Assembly: GCF_010692725.1 (NCBI RefSeq)
Contig: NZ_JAAFZB010000091.1
Location: forward strand, 62,001-126,000
Origin: Flavihumibacter soli
GTDB taxonomy: Bacteria > Bacteroidota > Bacteroidia > Sphingobacteriales > Sphingobacteriaceae
DNA length: 64,000 bases
Direction of reading: 5' to 3'
Part shown: positions 7,891 to 17,116 of the stretch, one piece after another
Layout: the number at the start of each line of letters is the position of its first letter
Position numbering within the stretch: the first letter of the stretch is position 1
Position numbers and translations under genes: made by a program
Notes under the pieces: generated by a model
The model's database searches: none
Told to the model about the DNA's origin: nothing
What the model saw: the letters and a program-made list of their open reading frames with translations, nothing else

Positions 7891-10800
7891 ATGAGTTACC
7901 AGAAGATTAACAATATTTTAGGCTGGGCATCTTTCATCATCGCCGCTACAGTTTATACATTGACGTTAGAACCCACAGTAAGTTTCTGGGACTGCGGTGA
8001 GTTTATTTCCGCAGCCTTTAAGCTGCAGGTTGTCCATCAGCCAGGTGCTCCTTTATTTCTGATGATCGGAAAAATGTTTTCTCTGCTTGCGGGGGACGAT
8101 CTGAGCAGGGTGGCGTTCTGGGTAAATATGAGCTCCGCTCTTGCCAGTGCTGCTACGATCATGTTTCTATTCTGGACGATCACTGCTCTTGCAAAAAAGA
8201 TTCTTGCTCAACCCGGCGAAACTGTTAGTACTGGCAAGCTTATCACCATCATGGGATCCGGGCTTGTGGGCGCGCTGGCATATACTTTCACGGATTCATT
8301 CTGGTTCTCTGCGGTTGAAGCTGAGGTTTATGCTCTCTCGTCGTTATGTACCGCAATTGTTTTTTGGGCGATCCTGAAATGGGATGCACATGCGGATGAG
8401 CCGCATGCAGATAAATGGCTGGTGTTCATTGCTTATATCATGGGCCTCTCCATTGGCGTTCACCTGCTTAACCTACTGGCTATTCCCGCTATCGCGCTGG
8501 TTTACTATTTTCGCAGGGCTAAAAAGCGTACATCCGGCGGCGCCATACTTGCTTTATTTGTAGGGACGGTCATTCTGGCTTTTATCCAATATGGTATTGT
8601 ACAATACCTCATCAAATTTGCCGCATACTCAGATCTTTTCTTTGTGAACTCACTCGGTCTCGGGTTCGGAAGTGGTGTTACTTTTTTTGTAATCCTATTA
8701 ATCCTGGTACTGACTTTTGGTATCCTGTACACCCTTCATGCCGGAAAGACGAGCCTGATCATAGCTGTCACATCATTTGTGGCTTTGATGACTATAGGCG
8801 GCGGCATTACGGGACTTATTGTTGCAGCCATCCTGCTGGCCTTACTTGAATACCTGGTTAAAATCCGCCAAAAACGTCGCGTTCTTAACCTGGCCCTTAT
8901 TTCTATTTCCTTTATAATCCTTGGCTACGGCTCTTTCGCGATGATTGTGATACGCGCAAAAGCCGACCCTACTTTAAATAACAGCGACCCGGATAACGCA
9001 TTCTCCCTGCTGAGCTATGTTAACAGGGAGCAATATGGCGACCGTCCATTGGCTTACGGACAATATTTCGATTCAAAACCGGTAAATAGTAAGGAGGGAG
9101 ATATAATCTATCGCAAAGGCGAAGAGAAATATGAGCAGGCCGGCCGGAAGTTCGAACGGATCTATGATCGCAACACTTTACTACCTCGTATGTATAGCGA
9201 TGACCCGCAGCATGTCAGCTACTACCGCGATTGGATGGGAATGTCGGAGACCCAGTCACCAACTTTTTTAGACAATATCGGCTTCCTGATAAGTTATCAA
9301 ACGAGCTTTATGTATTCGCGCTACTTTGCGTGGAACTTTATTGGCCGGCAGAATGATGAACAAGGTCATGGGGATTTTATTCATGGAAACTGGCTGAGCG
9401 GTATTAAGTTTATCGATAATAAGCTCGTTGGCGGTCAGAATGACCTTCCGCGAAGCGAGATACAGAATAAGGGCTTCAACAGGTTTTACTTCCTCCCATT
9501 CATTCTTGGGGTTATCGGAGCTGTATGGCACTTCAGGAAGAATCAGAAAGACGGTGGAATTGTAGCTTTACTCTTCTTCTTTACCGGACTGGCCATCGTT
9601 CTCTACCTAAACCAAAATCCTCTGCAACCAAGGGAGCGTGACTATGCTTATGCAGGATCGTTCTATGCCTTTGCCATCTGGATAGGTCTGGGGGTTGCCG
9701 GCCTTGCGTCCTTACTAAGCAAGAGGATGAATCCTAAAACGGGTGCTATCATAGCTACGCTAATCGGCTTGCTGGCTGCACCCGTTATCCTGGCTAAGGA
9801 CGGCTGGAATGATCATGACCGTTCCGACAAATACACTGCCCGGGATTTCGCAGCTAACTATCTTGAATCGTGTGCACCAAATGCAATCCTGTTTACTTAC
9901 GGTGACAATGATACATACCCTTTATGGTATGCGCAGGAGGTTGAAAACATCCGTCCGGACGTGAGAGTCGTAAATCTCAGCTTACTGGGTACCGACTGGT
10001 ATATCCGGCAGATGAAAAAGAAAGTGAACCAGGCTCCTGGCCTGCCGATCTCCATGGATAATTCAAAATTCGTACAGGGTTTGCGGGATGTCATCTATTA
10101 TGACCCCAACTTCATTAAGGTAGATGGTGCGGCAGAACTGAAAGATGTATTTGATTTTCTTGTTTCTGACAACCCTAACGATCAGCCACCTTCACGCTAT
10201 GAGGAAGGTGTCAACGAGAATATACTGCCGACTAAGAGTCTGAAAATAACTGTTGACCCGGCACAGGTGGTAAAGACCAACACGGTTCCGGAAACAAAAA
10301 AAGGCCAGATAGCGCCGACTGTTGAGTGGGAATACAACAAAAATTATGTAACCAAGACCGAACTGGCTATTCTCGATATCCTTGCTCATAATGAGTGGAA
10401 ACGGCCGGTGTACTTTGCCATCACTGTTCCTTCAGACAACTACATCGGACTCGACAAGTACCTGTATAATGAGGGCTTTGCATATCGCCTGCTTCCTTTG
10501 CAAAAGGCTGTCGTTGATTCTGCGGATCAACAGCAGCAGGAGCTGGTAAATACAGATGCAATGTATGATCACATGATGAACAAGTTCACCTGGGGTAATC
10601 TCAAGAAGGCTAATTACCTGGATCCTGAATCTGTGAGAATGGTTGCAGTTGTTGTAAATAACTTTAATGTACTTGCTGAAAAGCTTTATAATGAAGGTCG
10701 CCCGGAAGAAGCGAAGAAGGCTTTGAACAAATGTCTGAGTGTCATTCCTAATCAGAACTTTTCCCTGAACTTCACAATCCGTAAATTCTATATGGCTGAC

Positions 10801-11058
10801 CTGCTCTATAAATTGAAAGAAACTAAGAAAGCGAACAGCGTAGTTGAAGATACCGCAAATTACATTTCAGATCAGCTGAACTATTTACACGCGATTTCCC
10901 AAACTAAAGAGAACCTGGGAGCCCAGGAGATTCAACTCGGAATGTCGATTCTGAACGAACTTGTAAAAGTAACAGCAGAGAACGGACAGTCTGACTTGAA
11001 TAAGAAACTTACCGGTAAATACCAGGCACTTGAATCCAAGTTCCTGGGAAGGGGATAG
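7891..11058 (+). CDS. DUF2723/TMEM260-family membrane glycosyltransferase (GT117), putative protein O-mannosyltransferase
   Basis: A 1055-residue protein with about a dozen membrane helices in the N-terminal 700 residues, then a soluble C-terminal half ending in TPR-like helices (about 925-960, PEEAKKALNKCLSVIP). The first extracytoplasmic loop carries VSFWDCGEF (D34, E37), the acidic motif expected at the active site of GT-C enzymes of this family, followed by HQPGAPLF. DUF2723 proteins include TMEM260, a protein O-mannosyltransferase, and Bacteroidota glycosylate many exported proteins, so a role in periplasmic protein or lipid glycosylation is reasonable but unproven here. Monocistronic, with a convergent terminator shared with accA. 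Confidence 0.88.
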   Translation: MSYQKINNILGWASFIIAATVYTLTLEPTVSFWDCGEFISAAFKLQVVHQPGAPLFLMIGKMFSLLAGDDLSRVAFWVNMSSALASAATIMFLFWTITALAKKILAQPGETVSTGKLITIMGSGLVGALAYTFTDSFWFSAVEAEVYALSSLCTAIVFWAILKWDAHADEPHADKWLVFIAYIMGLSIGVHLLNLLAIPAIALVYYFRRAKKRTSGGAILALFVGTVILAFIQYGIVQYLIKFAAYSDLFFVNSLGLGFGSGVTFFVILLILVLTFGILYTLHAGKTSLIIAVTSFVALMTIGGGITGLIVAAILLALLEYLVKIRQKRRVLNLALISISFIILGYGSFAMIVIRAKADPTLNNSDPDNAFSLLSYVNREQYGDRPLAYGQYFDSKPVNSKEGDIIYRKGEEKYEQAGRKFERIYDRNTLLPRMYSDDPQHVSYYRDWMGMSETQSPTFLDNIGFLISYQTSFMYSRYFAWNFIGRQNDEQGHGDFIHGNWLSGIKFIDNKLVGGQNDLPRSEIQNKGFNRFYFLPFILGVIGAVWHFRKNQKDGGIVALLFFFTGLAIVLYLNQNPLQPRERDYAYAGSFYAFAIWIGLGVAGLASLLSKRMNPKTGAIIATLIGLLAAPVILAKDGWNDHDRSDKYTARDFAANYLESCAPNAILFTYGDNDTYPLWYAQEVENIRPDVRVVNLSLLGTDWYIRQMKKKVNQAPGLPISMDNSKFVQGLRDVIYYDPNFIKVDGAAELKDVFDFLVSDNPNDQPPSRYEEGVNENILPTKSLKITVDPAQVVKTNTVPETKKGQIAPTVEWEYNKNYVTKTELAILDILAHNEWKRPVYFAITVPSDNYIGLDKYLYNEGFAYRLLPLQKAVVDSADQQQQELVNTDAMYDHMMNKFTWGNLKKANYLDPESVRMVAVVVNNFNVLAEKLYNEGRPEEAKKALNKCLSVIPNQNFSLNFTIRKFYMADLLYKLKETKKANSVVEDTANYISDQLNYLHAISQTKENLGAQEIQLGMSILNELVKVTAENGQSDLNKKLTGKYQALESKFLGRG

Positions 11059-11116
11059 CCTGAAAAGCTATAAATAACAAAAGCTAATAAAGCCTTGCTA
11101 TTCGAGGGACCGCTCA

Positions 11117-11173
11117 AAAAGAAGGAGCAAAGAATAAGAGATTTATGAATCCTTATCCTTTGCTCCTTCTTTT
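11117..11173. terminator. Bidirectional terminator, DUF2723 gene / accA
   Basis: Arms of 16 bp (AAAAGAAGGAGCAAAG / CTTTGCTCCTTCTTTT) enclose a 25-nt loop in the convergent gap. A/T-rich flanks on both sides fit termination from either direction. Confidence 0.65.
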
Positions 11174-11214
11174 CTTTTACCCTGAAGAAATCCTTTCCTT
11201 ATTCTCCTTATTTC

Positions 11215-12168
11215 TTATTCAACTACCACACCCATCGAACAGAACTTTTCGATACGTTCTTTTACAACCGTATCAATGTCTCTGCTTCGCAGCTTGTGTA
11301 AATCTTTTAGAATTTGATCCTTAATAGTGCTGGCCATAGTTGCCGGGTCATAATGAGCGCCGCCAAGAGGCTCTTTAATAATCCCGTCTATCAGCTTATT
11401 CTTTAGCATGTTTTCAGCAGTTAACTTTAAAGACTCGGCTGCCCGTTCTTTGAAATCCCAGGTACGCCATAGGATTGCGGAACAGTTCTCGGGAGAAATA
11501 ACAGAGTACCAGGAATGTTCGAGCATCAGGACCCGATCACCGATGCCAATTCCCAGGGCACCGCCGGAGGCGCCTTCGCCGATAATGATACAAATTATGG
11601 GCACCTGCAACACAGACATCTCTAACAGGTTACGTGCAATAGCTTCCCCCTGCCCTCTCTCTTCTGCCTCCAAACCAGGATATGCTCCGGGAGTATCAAT
11701 TAAGGTTACTACCGGCTTATTAAACTTTTCCGCCAGCTTCATTAGCCGCAATGCCTTGCGGTAGCCTTCCGGATTAGCCATTCCAAAATTACGGTACTGA
11801 CGCATTTTTGTATTAATACCTTTCTGATGCCCAATGAACATCACAGTCTCACCATTTAATGTTCCGAAGCCCCCGACAATTGCTTTATCATCACCAACCG
11901 TGCGGTCACCGTGCATTTCAATAAAATCGTCACATATCATTTCTATGTAAGCAAGGGTGTATGGCCTTTCAGGATGACGGGAGATCTGTACATTTTGCCA
12001 GCCCGTGAGATTTGAATAAATATCTTTCCGGGTTCTCGCCAGCTGGGTTTCCAGCTCGGTCAAGGTCTCGGACATATCTACTTTAGTCTTTTCAGAGACT
12101 TGCTTTATCTTATCTATTTGCCCCTGCAGATCAGCAATTGGCTTTTCAAAATCGAACGTTGTATTCAT
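11215..12168 (-). CDS. accA: Acetyl-CoA carboxylase carboxyltransferase subunit alpha
   Basis: A 317-residue AccA, the standard length. With AccD it transfers carboxyl from biotin-BCCP to acetyl-CoA, giving malonyl-CoA for fatty-acid synthesis. Conserved stretches are clear: [12 protein letters not shown], the [14 protein letters not shown] block, [13 protein letters not shown], and [12 protein letters not shown] forming the oxyanion and CoA site. The protein begins with the usual coiled, Lys/Glu-rich N-terminal helix pair (residues about 1-55). accD is not in this window. Single gene convergent with the DUF2723 gene. Confidence 0.98.
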   Translation of the reverse strand: MNTTFDFEKPIADLQGQIDKIKQVSEKTKVDMSETLTELETQLARTRKDIYSNLTGWQNVQISRHPERPYTLAYIEMICDDFIEMHGDRTVGDDKAIVGGFGTLNGETVMFIGHQKGINTKMRQYRNFGMANPEGYRKALRLMKLAEKFNKPVVTLIDTPGAYPGLEAEERGQGEAIARNLLEMSVLQVPIICIIIGEGASGGALGIGIGDRVLMLEHSWYSVISPENCSAILWRTWDFKERAAESLKLTAENMLKNKLIDGIIKEPLGGAHYDPATMASTIKDQILKDLHKLRSRDIDTVVKERIEKFCSMGVVVE

Positions 12169-12220
12169 TTCACTTTAAATGAGCCCGCTAAAATAGGATT
12201 TTTAAAATTGCATTTTAACC

Positions 12221-12748
12221 TTAGTTTGTTTCTCGTTTCACCCGACTGATTTTTTTAAGCTGTTCTGCAGTTAGTATCCTGCGGGCTTTCAAGTGAGCCT
12301 GCAGATGTGCGTTACGCAATTCTCCGTGGTATAGACCTATCTGGTTGCAGTAATAAATAACTGAGCCCTCATTCGCTTTGCCAGTGGAAAAAAGGTCGTT
12401 AAGCTTCTTTTCATGCTGCAGGATAAAACGGCCCATTTCTTTTGCTTTGAAGTCAAGAGCTTGCTCTGCGGCTTGCAACTGTGCTCTTTGCAAATCATTC
12501 AGTTTCAATTCCTTTGCTAAAGCAAGAGCTATAGCCGGAGATGGATAGTTATTTAATTCGGCAGGCCGGGCCATTCCCATTTCATCACCATTCTGATAGG
12601 ATGCATACTCTTCTGGTGATAACGATTTGATAGGAGAATAATCAGGCATAGCCGCTAAGGTGTCAGCCACCGAAACGCCCTTTTTGTTCTGTGCGTTCAA
12701 ACTGTTAATTGAGAGAATTAAGACGGAAACAAGGAGAAGTAATTTCAT
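12221..12748 (-). CDS. Secreted Spy/CpxP-like (LTXXQ-type) helical protein
   Basis: A 175-residue protein with a signal peptide (MKLLLLVSVLILSINSLNAQ). The mature half from about residue 78 is all-helical: LKLNDLQRAQLQ, a charged helix, and near the end ILTAEQLKKISRVKRE. The paired L-x-x-x-Q repeats (NDLQRAQLQ and LTAEQLKKI) fit the Spy/CpxP periplasmic family, which acts as chaperone or stress sensor at the envelope. No metal-resistance genes are adjacent. It lies between accA and the histidine kinase gene, all on the minus strand with gaps too large to claim an operon. The assignment is by motif only. Confidence 0.6.
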   Translation of the reverse strand: MKLLLLVSVLILSINSLNAQNKKGVSVADTLAAMPDYSPIKSLSPEEYASYQNGDEMGMARPAELNNYPSPAIALALAKELKLNDLQRAQLQAAEQALDFKAKEMGRFILQHEKKLNDLFSTGKANEGSVIYYCNQIGLYHGELRNAHLQAHLKARRILTAEQLKKISRVKRETN

Positions 12749-12865
12749 TTGTTGGATATCTGATAATAAATAGTCCCTGCAGCATGTGGGCCTTCAGGGG
12801 CTTACCAAACATGGGATCAAAAAAAGAACGATTTTTTTTGACGGAAGTTTTATCATACTGACATC

Positions 12866-15769
12866 TCAGATCATTTCTGCATCCGATTCTGTAAGAGGCG
12901 TGTCCTGTATACTATCAGAATTTACATTTTCCAACCAAATCACTGCCTCTTCCTTGCTTTCAAAAAAACGGGTTGTAACCTGTCCGTTGGGGAAATTTGC
13001 AATCCTGCTGGCAGCCAGCTTGCTGAAAGCACTCTCTGAGTGAACCCACGCAAAGTGGCGCAAGCCTGATATCTCCATTGCCGGGAGCCAGATCTTACCG
13101 CCCCATTCCGACGCTTCTGACCAGTTACCGAGGATATGTGTATTGTCATTTAATACTTTTTTAGATTTGGTCTTCTCAAGCAGATCAAGCAGTTTAAGAC
13201 AGCCGTGCTTTATTGTTTCGAAATTCTGGAAGCCATGCCAATAAGCCTCCAGCCAATGTTTTTCCGGATCATACCTGATCTCAATTTTACTGTCTTTATA
13301 AAAACTCCGATGGTCCGTTTCAGGTCTTATTGCATGTAATGGATCATTCAACGGAAGTGAGAAGAAAAAAGTAGATCCTTTGCCAAGTTCGCTCTCTATC
13401 CAGAAATTTCCGTTATGCCTTTTCAATATGTCAGCTGAGATAAATAAGCCCAACCCGAGTCCCTGGAAGCGCATAGCCGTATCGTCGACCCGATAGTACC
13501 TGTCAAAAGCTTTGCTCAGATTTTCCGGCGCAATACCAATACCGAAATCCTGAACCGAAACCACCAGGTCATTTTCCTTAATCTGACAGTTCACAATAAC
13601 TTTATCTGCCTGTGGCGAGTATTTAATGGCATTGGAAATAAAATTGTATAGCACCTGCTCCAATCTGAACCTGTCACCAAGCAAAATCACTTTATCCGAT
13701 CGCTCAATGATAATCTTGTGGGTGGTAGTAGTATGTTGAATGCTTTGTACCACTTCCCGTACCATTTCCCGAAAATAAAATACAGTGTTGTTATAAATCA
13801 GCCTTCCAGAATTGATCTTGGAAACGTCGAGCAGGTCAGATATCAGTCGCTCTAAGCGGATAAGCTGTTCGGAAGCTTTCACAGCAAACTGACTAACTTT
13901 GCTGTCCGTGCTAATCGCCCTGGCAATTAGCTGTATAGATGCTTTGATGCTCGTAAGCGGAGTTTTCAATTCATGGCTCGCAATGCTCAAAAACTCATCT
14001 TTCTTCTCGGAAAGTTCTTTTATGGCCTGGCTGCTTAGTTCCTGTTCTGTGATGTCAACAATGCTTCCTACATAGCCCTCGAAACGGGAATTTACATAGT
14101 GTGGGTTGCCCTGTGAGAAAACCCAGCGATATTCCCCGTCAGCAGTTCTTAGCCTGAATTTCTCCTGGTACAATGCATGCGTTTTCAATGTTTCCATCCA
14201 GTTCTGGCGGTAAGCGGCGATATCGTCTATTAAAATCGCTTTTCTAAACCCAAATCCCAGGCTCTCTTCTACCGGGAGACCGGTAAATTCGGTCCATTTA
14301 TGATTCAGATAGACGCATTTGCCACCCCGTTCTGTCTTCCATACAATAAAAGGAGTTTCCTCTGACAGGTTGCGGAAATAGGCTTCATTATCCATCAAAT
14401 GCTGGACTTGCATTTTTGAATCGTGAATATCAGTATTGATCCCTACCCAGTAAACGATCTGCCCGTGATTGTCTTTAAACGGTACGGCATGAGATAGATG
14501 CCATCGATATTCGCCATCATGCCGCGTTAAACGGCTCTCCATATTAAATTCCGTTCCCCGCGACAGCGATTCACTCCATGCATCCATGGCTTGCTCTGAT
14601 TCATCCGGATGAATGATTGATGACCATATGGCCGGGTCTGTATCATTTGAAATATTGGCATATTCCATCCAGGCCTTATTAACATACTGGAGATTCCCTT
14701 CGGCATCGGTGATCCAGACCTTATGCGGCATCGTATCTGCCAGAAAAGCAAACTGGTTTTTGCTTAACTCCAGGTCCTGGTTAGCGGTTACAAGATCTGT
14801 AACCTCATAACCGAAGAATGCTACACCATCCACTTTCCCGGAGTTATCAAACACCGGCGATATCACATAGTCAAGGTAAAGAACCCTCCAATCACCATCG
14901 TCATCTTTATAATTGATCTTGTATCTGGTACCCCTTAATTGTTTTCCTGTCTCAAAAACCTGCTTTGCCATGGACTGATCCTGGAAACTTATAATGTCGC
15001 CATAAACTTCCTCATGGGTTTTACCGAGGTGGTCGCTTCGTTGGGATATACGTTCGAAGAATTTGTTAACAAATACGAACCGCAAATCTGGTCCCCGCCG
15101 AATGGAAATAAATGCCGGGGCATTTAGAAACACCGATTTGAATTCCTCTTCCTGCGCCTTGATAATGCTTTCATACTCTGCAGCCTTTTCGTCTGCCTCC
15201 TTCTTCTGAGTTATATCGATGATATAAGAAACAATATCCCCTTCGTCCTTATCATAAAGAGCGGCGGAGCCACACAGTCCCCATAATTTGCTGCCATCCT
15301 TACGTTCCAGCTGCTTTTCTACAGGCTTGTAATTACCCGCTCCTTCCAGTCGCTTCAATGGATTTTCAGTTCCTTTCGGCTCATCAGTGATCACTTCGTT
15401 CCATAGAATCTTAAAATGAGTCAGATCACTCCTGGAGTATCCCACCATATTAAGAAACGCATCGTTGGCTTCCAGCACAACACCATCACGAGTAGAGATC
15501 AGAATCCCAATGACATCTGACTCGTAAAGTTTGTCAAATTTATATTCAGCACTTTTGAATCGTTGTTTTCCTTGCCGAATAGTTTCCGTCAATGTCCTTC
15601 GTAATAACAGGAACATCGCAAAGGCAAACAGGAGTAAAATAACCAGGGTTATTTTGAATATGGTTAAGGATATACTCTCTAAGAATATTAAAACAATAGC
15701 TACCGCAATTATCAGCAACAGGGCGAATGAGGTCCATTCCAACCGTCTGTAGATTAATCTGTCATTCAT
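12866..15769 (-). CDS. Multi-PAS membrane sensor histidine kinase with C-terminal STAS/SpoIIAA-like domain
   Basis: A 967-residue kinase. Two N-terminal membrane helices (about 12-30 and 35-56) are followed by four PAS/PAC units (about 75-190, 205-325, 335-450, 460-575) with typical ends such as VDITEQ. The HisKA domain has the phospho-acceptor His599 in SHELKTP. The HATPase domain carries the N box (FISNAIKYSP), G1 (DFGIGI) and G2 (GLGLGL), ending near 806. An extra tail (about 825-946) looks like the stand-alone SpoIIAA/STAS-like proteins of Bacteroidota (LEAYWHGF, VLNDNTH, WLPAMEISG, FFESKEEAVIWL). No receiver domain and no adjacent response regulator: an orphan kinase. Its signal is unknown. 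Confidence 0.9.
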   Translation of the reverse strand: MNDRLIYRRLEWTSFALLLIIAVAIVLIFLESISLTIFKITLVILLLFAFAMFLLLRRTLTETIRQGKQRFKSAEYKFDKLYESDVIGILISTRDGVVLEANDAFLNMVGYSRSDLTHFKILWNEVITDEPKGTENPLKRLEGAGNYKPVEKQLERKDGSKLWGLCGSAALYDKDEGDIVSYIIDITQKKEADEKAAEYESIIKAQEEEFKSVFLNAPAFISIRRGPDLRFVFVNKFFERISQRSDHLGKTHEEVYGDIISFQDQSMAKQVFETGKQLRGTRYKINYKDDDGDWRVLYLDYVISPVFDNSGKVDGVAFFGYEVTDLVTANQDLELSKNQFAFLADTMPHKVWITDAEGNLQYVNKAWMEYANISNDTDPAIWSSIIHPDESEQAMDAWSESLSRGTEFNMESRLTRHDGEYRWHLSHAVPFKDNHGQIVYWVGINTDIHDSKMQVQHLMDNEAYFRNLSEETPFIVWKTERGGKCVYLNHKWTEFTGLPVEESLGFGFRKAILIDDIAAYRQNWMETLKTHALYQEKFRLRTADGEYRWVFSQGNPHYVNSRFEGYVGSIVDITEQELSSQAIKELSEKKDEFLSIASHELKTPLTSIKASIQLIARAISTDSKVSQFAVKASEQLIRLERLISDLLDVSKINSGRLIYNNTVFYFREMVREVVQSIQHTTTTHKIIIERSDKVILLGDRFRLEQVLYNFISNAIKYSPQADKVIVNCQIKENDLVVSVQDFGIGIAPENLSKAFDRYYRVDDTAMRFQGLGLGLFISADILKRHNGNFWIESELGKGSTFFFSLPLNDPLHAIRPETDHRSFYKDSKIEIRYDPEKHWLEAYWHGFQNFETIKHGCLKLLDLLEKTKSKKVLNDNTHILGNWSEASEWGGKIWLPAMEISGLRHFAWVHSESAFSKLAASRIANFPNGQVTTRFFESKEEAVIWLENVNSDSIQDTPLTESDAEMI

Positions 15770-16164
15770 GTGCTATTGCCCCCTACTACAAAATACACAA
15801 TTTAAACAGCATAGCAATATCAGAAGTGCACTATTTAACGAGCCGAGGCATCTAAATGACCGCCGGCAGGCTGTACCTGAACTTGTTGCCTACCCTCCGA
15901 CACCCAATTGACCGCCATGTCTCTTGACGATTTCCGAAAATATGTACAAGCCAGGCCCTTATACTGAGTATTGATTCCAGAAACATCGACTCTCAATGCA
16001 ATGCATCACAACATTTGGCAAAAAGTTCCGCCGGGTTTATCCCATTTCAAACGAGAAAGGCGCTGAAGTACCTAGCCCCGGAAAGAAAAAAAAGTTAAAT
16101 TTTCTTCAACATTTAAGCATAAGACGTGTTAAAAACATAATACAAAATCTAAAATATCAGAACT
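15770..16164. other. 395-nt divergent intergenic region
   Basis: It separates the histidine kinase (minus) and the small protein at 16165 (plus). I see no convincing promoter, hairpin or RNA. On the minus strand one frame stays open for about 56 codons and ends at 15835 (with KGLACTYFRKSSRDMAVNW inside), lacks a good start and could be a gene remnant. A plus-strand frame at 15996-16229 runs into the real small gene in another frame and looks spurious. Confidence 0.4.
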
Positions 16165-16386
16165 ATGAGCTTATTAAGAAATCTAATTATTGGTGCGGCA
16201 GTAGTTGCCGGCGTCAATTATATCACTAAAAAGAGACCGGACGGAAAATCAATGATGGACGATCTAAAAGAAAGGGCACCCGATCTGATGAACAAAGCCC
16301 GTGAGTTTGGTAATACACAAAAAGAGAAGTTTACCCAGCGAGCTGACCGGTTTGCCAGCAGTTCAAACACAACCGATACTTACTAA
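16165..16386 (+). CDS. Small YtxH-like protein with N-terminal membrane helix
   Basis: A 73-residue protein. A short hydrophobic segment (LIIGAAVVAGVNYI, residues 7-20) is followed by a charged, helical, Lys/Asp-rich tail ending in Ser/Thr. This layout resembles small YtxH-type or CsbD-like stress proteins anchored in the inner membrane, but similarity is too short to fix a family. A 12-bp type hairpin with a T run follows the stop immediately, so the gene is a separate transcription unit. Confidence 0.6.
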   Translation: MSLLRNLIIGAAVVAGVNYITKKRPDGKSMMDDLKERAPDLMNKAREFGNTQKEKFTQRADRFASSSNTTDTY

Positions 16387-16400
16387 CGATTTTGCAAAGA

Positions 16401-16423
16401 GGCTCCCGAACGGGGGCCTTTTC
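16401..16423 (+). terminator. Terminator after the small YtxH-like gene
   Basis: Stem GGCTCCCG / CGGGGGCC with a 2-nt loop (one mismatch), followed by TTTTC. It is 15 nt past the stop at 16386. Confidence 0.6.
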
Positions 16424-16430
16424 ATTTATC

Positions 16431-17048
16431 TTAAAGATCAAAACTTCCTGACGCGGGTGGTTGAACCTTCCTTTTAAGTTCATTACCATTTATCTGGAGA
16501 CTCCTAATGTTGTTATCGCTTACCGCTGAGGCGAGCTGCTTTCTAACGGATATGATATAACGCTGTGCTTCGGGTTCTGTCAGTTTTTCAATATTTAGGT
16601 TAAGCTTTTTACCTTCCTTTATTGTCTCTGGCTGGATAGTACGTTCCACTTTCGTTTTTTCCAGCTCAATCTTCAAACTATTGAGGTAAATCTCCTGTCC
16701 ACCGATAATGACCGCAAACAGGCTTGCTATGAAAGCGAATGCTCTCACTGCTTTCATTAGCCTGGAGTTTCGCTTTATTTTCTCCGGAAAATGAAAATTG
16801 AATTCTAGCTTGACAAGGGATGAGTTGCCGGTCTCCAGTTCTTTAATTTCAAACCGATACCATTCATAGATCTCTTCTTTGTCCAGGTCAAACAGCCGGA
16901 TCAGAAAATCGTGCGCGTCTGATATGATATGATGCACCTCAAGAAACGTGCGCAGCGGCAGGTACGAATAGTCCAGATACACCAGAATCTCCGGGAATCC
17001 TTCATTCCAGGTTCCTTCATCCAGTCCTTTCGTTTCGGTGTTAATCAT
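16431..17048 (-). CDS. Hypothetical protein with one central membrane helix
   Basis: A 205-residue protein. The N-terminal 105 residues are acidic and predicted soluble (EVHHIISDAHDFLIRLFDLD). One hydrophobic segment follows (about 110-126, FAFIASLFAVIIGG), then a basic helical C-terminal region. I do not recognise a family. It is divergent from the MpaB-like gene. An exact inverted repeat TTGTATATT / AATATACAA (17048-17073) starts on the first base of the start codon, which suggests repression at this start. Confidence 0.55.
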   Translation of the reverse strand: MINTETKGLDEGTWNEGFPEILVYLDYSYLPLRTFLEVHHIISDAHDFLIRLFDLDKEEIYEWYRFEIKELETGNSSLVKLEFNFHFPEKIKRNSRLMKAVRAFAFIASLFAVIIGGQEIYLNSLKIELEKTKVERTIQPETIKEGKKLNLNIEKLTEPEAQRYIISVRKQLASAVSDNNIRSLQINGNELKRKVQPPASGSFDL

Positions 17049-17073
17049 TGTATATTGTATCCTAAATATACAA
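17048..17073. promoter_or_regulatory. Inverted repeat in the divergent promoter region
   Basis: TTGTATATT and AATATACAA are exact 9-bp inverted arms separated by 8 nt, between the minus-strand hypothetical gene (start 17048) and the plus-strand MpaB-like gene (start 17117). TTGTATA half-sites are common operators of small HTH repressors. No regulator gene is adjacent, so the assignment is tentative. Confidence 0.35.
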
Positions 17074-17116
17074 ATCGGCCTTGTAAAACCCGATACTTTA
17101 AAACCGTTAATATCAG

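Noticed and set aside
15996-16229. Plus-strand ORF upstream of and overlapping the small protein at 16165
   Set aside because: It overlaps the well-formed 73-residue gene in another frame and has a basic, motif-free sequence.
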